This document shows, piece by piece, positions 60,288 to 64,000 of a DNA stretch of 64,000 nt. How positions within the stretch are numbered: the first letter of the stretch is position 1; each line of letters starts with the position of its first letter. This DNA comes from Sphingomonas sp. Leaf34. Its GTDB lineage: Bacteria > Pseudomonadota > Alphaproteobacteria > Sphingomonadales > Sphingomonadaceae. Below the pieces are notes generated by a model, which was given only the letters and a program-made list of their open reading frames with translations, did not search any database and had not been told where the DNA came from. The position numbers and the translations under genes are program-made. The DNA is taken from the NCBI RefSeq assembly GCF_001421805.1, contig NZ_LMLC01000005.1, positions 124,001-188,000 of the forward strand, read 5' to 3'.

Positions 60288-60752
60288 ATGATCACCTTCT
60301 ACATCGCCCGCGCCAGCAACGGCGTCATCGGCCGCGACGGCCAGCTCCCCTGGCGCCTCCCCGCCGACCTGAAGCGCTTCAAGGCGCTGACCATGGGCAA
60401 GCCGATGGTGATGGGCCGGAAAACGTTCGAGAGCTTCCCCAGCCCGCTTCCCGGCCGCCGCCACATCGTGCTCACGCGCGGCCACTGGCACGCCGATGGT
60501 GCGGAGGTAGCGCACTCGATCGACGAGGCGCTCGCGTTGGCCGGCGACGACGTCGCAGTGATCGGCGGCGCGCAGATCTATGCGCAGCTGCTCCCGCATG
60601 CGGACCGGATCGAACTCACCGAAGTCCACGACGAACCCGAAGGCGACGCCATCGTCCCCGCGTTCGAGGGCTGGCACGAGATCGCCCGCGAAGACCATGC
60701 AGGCGAAAAGCAGCGCCCCGCCTTCAGTTTCGTCACCCTCACCCGCCGGTAA
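60288..60752 (+). CDS. folA: Dihydrofolate reductase
   Basis: 154-residue NADPH-dependent enzyme regenerating tetrahydrofolate after ThyA. Motifs are ASNGVIGRDGQLPWRLPADLKRFK (Met20-loop region and catalytic Asp), MGRKTFESFPSPLPGR (NADPH phosphate-binding), VIGGAQIYAQLLPHADRIELTEV and FSFVTLTRR. Its clustering near thyA is functionally sensible. Confidence 0.96.
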   Translation: MITFYIARASNGVIGRDGQLPWRLPADLKRFKALTMGKPMVMGRKTFESFPSPLPGRRHIVLTRGHWHADGAEVAHSIDEALALAGDDVAVIGGAQIYAQLLPHADRIELTEVHDEPEGDAIVPAFEGWHEIAREDHAGEKQRPAFSFVTLTRR

Positions 60753-60762
60753 GGGCACGACT

Positions 60763-60810
60763 CCCGCGAAGGCGGGAGTCCAGACGGGGCTGCCGCCTTC
60801 GCGGGAGAAC
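60763..60810. repeat. Paired short palindromes after folA
   Basis: ACTCCCGCGAAGGCGGGAGT (60763 region) and CCGCCTTCGCGGGAG nearby are complementary hairpin arms like those at 9020-9100, with GGGGCTG between. No gene is seen here. Confidence 0.6.
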
Positions 60811-60869
60811 AAGGCGCGGGGAACAAGAGGTGTAGCGTGCCCCCTTCCTCGCCCCTATAGCCCGCCCCC

Positions 60870-61796
60870 ATGCAGCGGCTCGACGGCGGCGCGGCCATTC
60901 CTTCGCAGCTTGCGGGCGGGATCGTCGCGCTAGGCAACTTCGATGGATTTCACCTCGGTCACCAGGCGGTCGTCGCGCGCGCGATCGCGTGGGCGAAGGC
61001 GGAGGGCCGCCCGGCGCTCGTCGCCACCTTCGACCCGCACCCGGTTCGCCATTTCCGCCCCGACGCGCCCCACTTCCGCCTGACCACGCTCGACCAGCGC
61101 GAACGGCTGTTCGCCGAGGCGGGTGCCGATGCGATGGTGGTGTTCCATTTCGACGGCGATCTCGCCGCGCTGACCGCCGAGGAGTTCATCGCTAAGCGGC
61201 TGGGGGATAATCTCCGCGTCGGCGGCGTCGTTACCGGCGAGGATTTCACCTTCGGCAAGGGCAAGGCCGGCACGGTCCACACGCTGGCGTCGCACGGCCC
61301 AGCGCACGGCTTTCGCGCGGTGTCGGTCGCCGCGGTGTCGCTGAACGACGAGACCGTATCCTCGACCCGTATCCGCGACGCGCTGCGCGCCGGCGACATG
61401 GCGACCGCGACGCGCCTCCTCACCCGCCCGTTCGCGATCCAGGGCGTGGTGCAGCACGGTGACAAGGTCGGCCGAACGATCGGCTACCCCACCGCGAACG
61501 TGGACATGGGCAAATATCTCCGCCCCGCCTACGGGATTTACGCGGTCACCGCGCGACTGGAGGATGGCCGCGTGCTGAAGGGCGCCGCCAATCTCGGCAT
61601 CCGCCCCAGCTTCGACCCGCCGAAGGAATTGCTGGAGCCGTATTTCTTCGATTTCTCGGAGGATCTGTACGGCCAGACGATCGAGGTCTCGCTGATCGCC
61701 TATCTCCGGCCGGAGGCCAAGTTCGACAACCTCGACGCGCTGATGACGCAAATGGATGCCGATTGTGCGCGGGCACGCGCGATTTTGGCGCGCTAG
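60870..61796 (+). CDS. ribF: Bifunctional riboflavin kinase/FAD synthetase
   Basis: 308 residues. The N-terminal nucleotidyltransferase has VALGNFDGFHLGHQAVV (HIGH-like), TFDPHPVRHF and TRIRDALRAGD (SSTRIR). The C-terminal flavokinase has HGDKVGRTIGYPTANVDM, YGIYAV, AANLGIRPSF and FDFSEDLYGQTIEV. It makes FMN and FAD. The usual ribF-ileS order is kept, with ileS 177 bases downstream. Confidence 0.96.
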   Translation: MQRLDGGAAIPSQLAGGIVALGNFDGFHLGHQAVVARAIAWAKAEGRPALVATFDPHPVRHFRPDAPHFRLTTLDQRERLFAEAGADAMVVFHFDGDLAALTAEEFIAKRLGDNLRVGGVVTGEDFTFGKGKAGTVHTLASHGPAHGFRAVSVAAVSLNDETVSSTRIRDALRAGDMATATRLLTRPFAIQGVVQHGDKVGRTIGYPTANVDMGKYLRPAYGIYAVTARLEDGRVLKGAANLGIRPSFDPPKELLEPYFFDFSEDLYGQTIEVSLIAYLRPEAKFDNLDALMTQMDADCARARAILAR

Positions 61797-61973
61797 ACTT
61801 ACCTCAATCCGTCGCCGCCATTTGCCTCATACCGTCACACCACGGAAAGCTGGCGTATCCCGGTCATGGAACCGGGCCCCGCCGCACGAGATCCGGGCTT
61901 TCGTTGGGGTGACGGCAGAGGTGGGAGGGGGGATGGCAACGCGTCCTCCGCTCGGCTACAGCCCGGCCCACTT

Positions 61974-64000
61974 ATGACCGATACTCCTGCGCCCGCCCGC
62001 GATTACCGCGACACCGTCTTCCTGCCGAAGACCGACTTCCCGATGAAGGCGGGCCTCGCCGCCAAGGAGCCGGCGATCCTCGAGCGCTGGGCGAAACTCG
62101 GCATCTACGACCGGCTGCGCGAACAGCGGCTCGGGCGCGAGCGGTTCATCCTGCACGACGGCCCCCCCTACGCGAACGGCGACATCCACATGGGTCACGC
62201 CATGAACAAGGTGCTGAAGGACATCATCGTCCGCTCGCAATCCTTGATGGGCAAGGACGCACCCTATGTCCCCGGCTGGGACTGCCACGGCCTGCCGATC
62301 GAGTGGAAGGTCGAGGAAGCGTATCGTGCCAAGAAGCTGAACAAGGACGACGTCCCCGTCGACCAGTTCCGCGCCGAATGCCGTGCCTATGCCGAAAAAT
62401 GGGTTGCCGTGCAGAAGGGCGAGTTCGAGCGGCTCGGCGTGATGGGCGACTGGGCCGATCCGTACCTGACGATGAAATACGACGCCGAGGCGACGATCGT
62501 CGGCGAGCTGCTCAAGTTCGCCGAGAGCGGCCAGCTGTACCGCGGCGCCAAGCCCGTAATGTGGTCGCCGGTGGAAAAGACCGCGCTGGCCGAGGCCGAG
62601 GTCGAGTATGAGGACATCGTCTCGACTCAGATCGACGTCGCGTTCGAGATCGTCGACGCGCCGAACGCTCGTGAGCTGGAGGGCGCCTATGCGGTGATCT
62701 GGACGACGACGCCGTGGACGATCCCGGTGAACCAGGCGCTGAGCTATGGGCCTGAGATCGAGTATGCTTTGGTAGACCTTGGCTACAACGCTGGCGTCGT
62801 TGGCATGGCCAGTCTTGAAACAGAACTAGCCAATCATCCGTTTCGGAATTTGTGGGAAAAGCAGTTCATTGTCGCGTCGTCTCTGGTCCCATCCCTTGAG
62901 GCTCGTCTCCGAGAGGAACTGAAGCGCATCTCAGCACCGCTTGCTGGCGGTTCGACGTATGGCGTTTGGGCGAACGTCGTGAAAACAGTTCGAGGATCCG
63001 ACCTCGCCGACGCCACAGCACGCCACCCGATGCACGCGCGCGGCGGGTTCTTCGCAAAGCCGCGCCCGTTCCTACCCGGCGACTTCGTCACGACCGACGC
63101 GGGCACCGGGCTCGTCCACATGGCGCCGGACCACGGCGAGGACGATTTCGAGCTCTGCAAGCAATACGGCATCGACCCGGTCTTCGCGGTCGACGGCGCG
63201 GGGATGTACCGCGCCGACTGGGCCTGGCTCGGCGGGCAAGGGTCGGTCATCAACAAGAAGTTCGTGGCCGCCGACGGTCCGATCTGCACCGATCTGCGCG
63301 CGACCGGCGCGCTGCTCGCGGCGAGCGACGACTTCAAGCACAGCTACCCGCATTCGTGGCGCTCGAAGGCCAAGGTGATCTTCCGCGCGACCCCGCAATG
63401 GTTCATCCCGATGGATGCGCCTTCATCGGTCGGGACCGAAGGTGCTTCGACTGCGCTCAGCACGAACGGGGTTGGGGATGCATCCACACCCACCCCGTTC
63501 GCCCTGAGCGAAGTCGAAGGGCCTGGGTCGAGCAACGGCGCCACGCTCCGCGAAATCGCGCTCGACGCGATCGCCGCGACCACCTGGATCCCCGCGCGCT
63601 CCGAAAACCGGATCACGTCGATGGTGCAGGGCCGACCCGACTGGGTCATCTCGCGCCAGCGCGCCTGGGGCGTCCCCATCGCGCTGTTCGTCAACCGCGC
63701 CACCGGCCAGTATCTGAATGACCCCGCGGTCAACGCGCGCATCGTCGAAGCCTTTCGCGAGAACGGCGCGGATGCGTGGTATGCCGACGGCCACCAGGCG
63801 CTGCTCGGCCCCGACTACGCGCTCGCCGACTATGAGGTCGTGAAGGACATCCTCGACGTCTGGTTCGATTCGGGCTGCACGCACGTCTTCACCGTCGAGG
63901 CGCGCTACGGCGAAGGCACCCGCGCGAACCTGTATCTCGAAGGCTCGGACCAGCATCGCGGCTGGTTCCAATCGTCGCTGCTGGAATCGTGCGGCACGCG
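61974..64000 (+). CDS. ileS: Isoleucine-tRNA ligase, 3' end beyond window
   Basis: First 675 residues of a class I synthetase. The ATP motif PPYANGDIHMGHAMNK (HMGH, 72-75) and GWDCHGLPIEWKVEE are intact. The CP1 editing domain shows VIWTTTPWTIPVNQAL and GTGLVHMAPDHGEDDFEL. WVISRQRAWGVPIALF and DVWFDSGCTH follow. The KMSKS loop lies outside. Two oddities lie in frame: residues about 265-343 use atypical codons (62766-63002), and residues about 490-518 are encoded by a palindromic repeat (63443-63527). The start is ATG 61974. Confidence 0.96.
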   Translation, partial: MTDTPAPARDYRDTVFLPKTDFPMKAGLAAKEPAILERWAKLGIYDRLREQRLGRERFILHDGPPYANGDIHMGHAMNKVLKDIIVRSQSLMGKDAPYVPGWDCHGLPIEWKVEEAYRAKKLNKDDVPVDQFRAECRAYAEKWVAVQKGEFERLGVMGDWADPYLTMKYDAEATIVGELLKFAESGQLYRGAKPVMWSPVEKTALAEAEVEYEDIVSTQIDVAFEIVDAPNARELEGAYAVIWTTTPWTIPVNQALSYGPEIEYALVDLGYNAGVVGMASLETELANHPFRNLWEKQFIVASSLVPSLEARLREELKRISAPLAGGSTYGVWANVVKTVRGSDLADATARHPMHARGGFFAKPRPFLPGDFVTTDAGTGLVHMAPDHGEDDFELCKQYGIDPVFAVDGAGMYRADWAWLGGQGSVINKKFVAADGPICTDLRATGALLAASDDFKHSYPHSWRSKAKVIFRATPQWFIPMDAPSSVGTEGASTALSTNGVGDASTPTPFALSEVEGPGSSNGATLREIALDAIAATTWIPARSENRITSMVQGRPDWVISRQRAWGVPIALFVNRATGQYLNDPAVNARIVEAFRENGADAWYADGHQALLGPDYALADYEVVKDILDVWFDSGCTHVFTVEARYGEGTRANLYLEGSDQHRGWFQSSLLESCGT
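62766..63002 (+). other. Atypical-codon segment in ileS editing domain
   Basis: About 237 bases with visibly lower GC and codons rare in the rest of the window (CTA, TTG, GTA, CCA, TCA, GCA, CGA, ACA, CTT). The frame remains open and joins to normal ileS on both sides. The encoded stretch (GYNAGVVGMASLETELANHP ... WANVVKTVRGSDL) covers the variable part of the CP1 domain. It suggests intragenic recombination with foreign ileS or an inserted segment. Confidence 0.7.
63443..63527. repeat. Family F element inserted in frame inside ileS
   Basis: GTGCTTCGACTGCGCTCAGC then ACGAACGGGG on the left, and CCCCGTTCGCCCTGAGCGAA then GTCGAAGGGCCTG on the right, are imperfect inverted arms. A solo arm of the same family lies at 39372-39399. 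It is translated as part of MDAPSSVGTEGASTALSTNG and following residues, between WFIPMD and the conserved TLREIALDAI. Confidence 0.88.

Noticed and set aside
61797..61973. Riboswitch or T-box before ileS
   Set aside because: The gap shows only a degenerate palindrome and GC-rich sequence; no T-box or other leader motif was seen.

Overview
The window is a contiguous piece of a high-GC bacterial chromosome. It is most likely a sphingomonad (Sphingomonas-like alphaproteobacterium). Supporting signs are a GcrA cell-cycle regulator, a circularly permuted two-piece tmRNA with tag ANDNEALAIAA, the rimP-nusA-ylxR-infB-rbfA-truB-rpsO-pnp block, an NDUFS4-like electron-transfer subunit and very dense short palindromic repeats. 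This placement is inference from gene content; no database search was possible. No rRNA, tRNA, phage, IS transposase or CRISPR array was recognised. The only stretch over 300 bases without a protein gene (46053-46609) holds the tmRNA gene.

Layout. 1-4.8 kb (minus strand): argF (cut by the window edge), argD, the BrnT/BrnA toxin-antitoxin pair and parE. 4.9-9.2 kb: an outer-membrane beta-barrel protein, gcrA, an ABC-2 permease and a penicillin-binding-fold serine hydrolase. 9.2-20.1 kb: a long minus-strand run thrS, infC, uvrC, recO, leuB, a GT2-GtrA glycosyltransferase, metZ, apaG, a LysR regulator and a GNAT acetyltransferase, many joined by overlapping stop and start codons. 20-31 kb: envelope and metabolic genes, including a divergent LD-carboxypeptidase/Mur-ligase pair (peptidoglycan recycling), a membrane protein with an XRE regulator, glyoxalase I and II, two tandem small secreted paralogues, a crotonase, two hotdog thioesterases and a PQQ-type sugar dehydrogenase. 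31-43.5 kb: the transcription/translation block rimP-nusA-(tautomerase)-ylxR-infB-rbfA, then tdk, truB-rpsO-pnp. 43.6-50.5 kb: a receiver-only response regulator, an SGNH hydrolase with an acyltransferase-3, tmRNA, an Rrf2 regulator, mscL, and lemA with two TPM-domain genes and a NUDIX gene. 50.5-64 kb: an NDUFS4-like protein, hrpB, PBP1A, prfB, a lipoprotein-like methyltransferase, a RadC-type JAB protein, thyA, hemerythrin, folA, ribF and ileS (cut by the window edge).

The most striking signal is a set of at least six families of dispersed palindromic elements (called A-F here, about 80-130 bp when complete). Most copies lie between genes, including inside operons (argD/argF, infB/rbfA). 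Members of the same families also sit in frame inside housekeeping genes: truB (40020-40150), hrpB (51831-51938), ileS (63443-63527) and possibly ylxR (around 33983-34025). There they encode extra peptides and leave the protein readable. This resembles the Rickettsia palindromic elements (RPEs) and may be an undescribed counterpart in this lineage.

Other points of interest are a probable AUA start codon for infC, a 4-oxalocrotonate-tautomerase-like gene between nusA and ylxR, an RGG-like tail on PNPase, an atypical-codon segment in the ileS editing domain, and a SAM methyltransferase with a lipoprotein signal.
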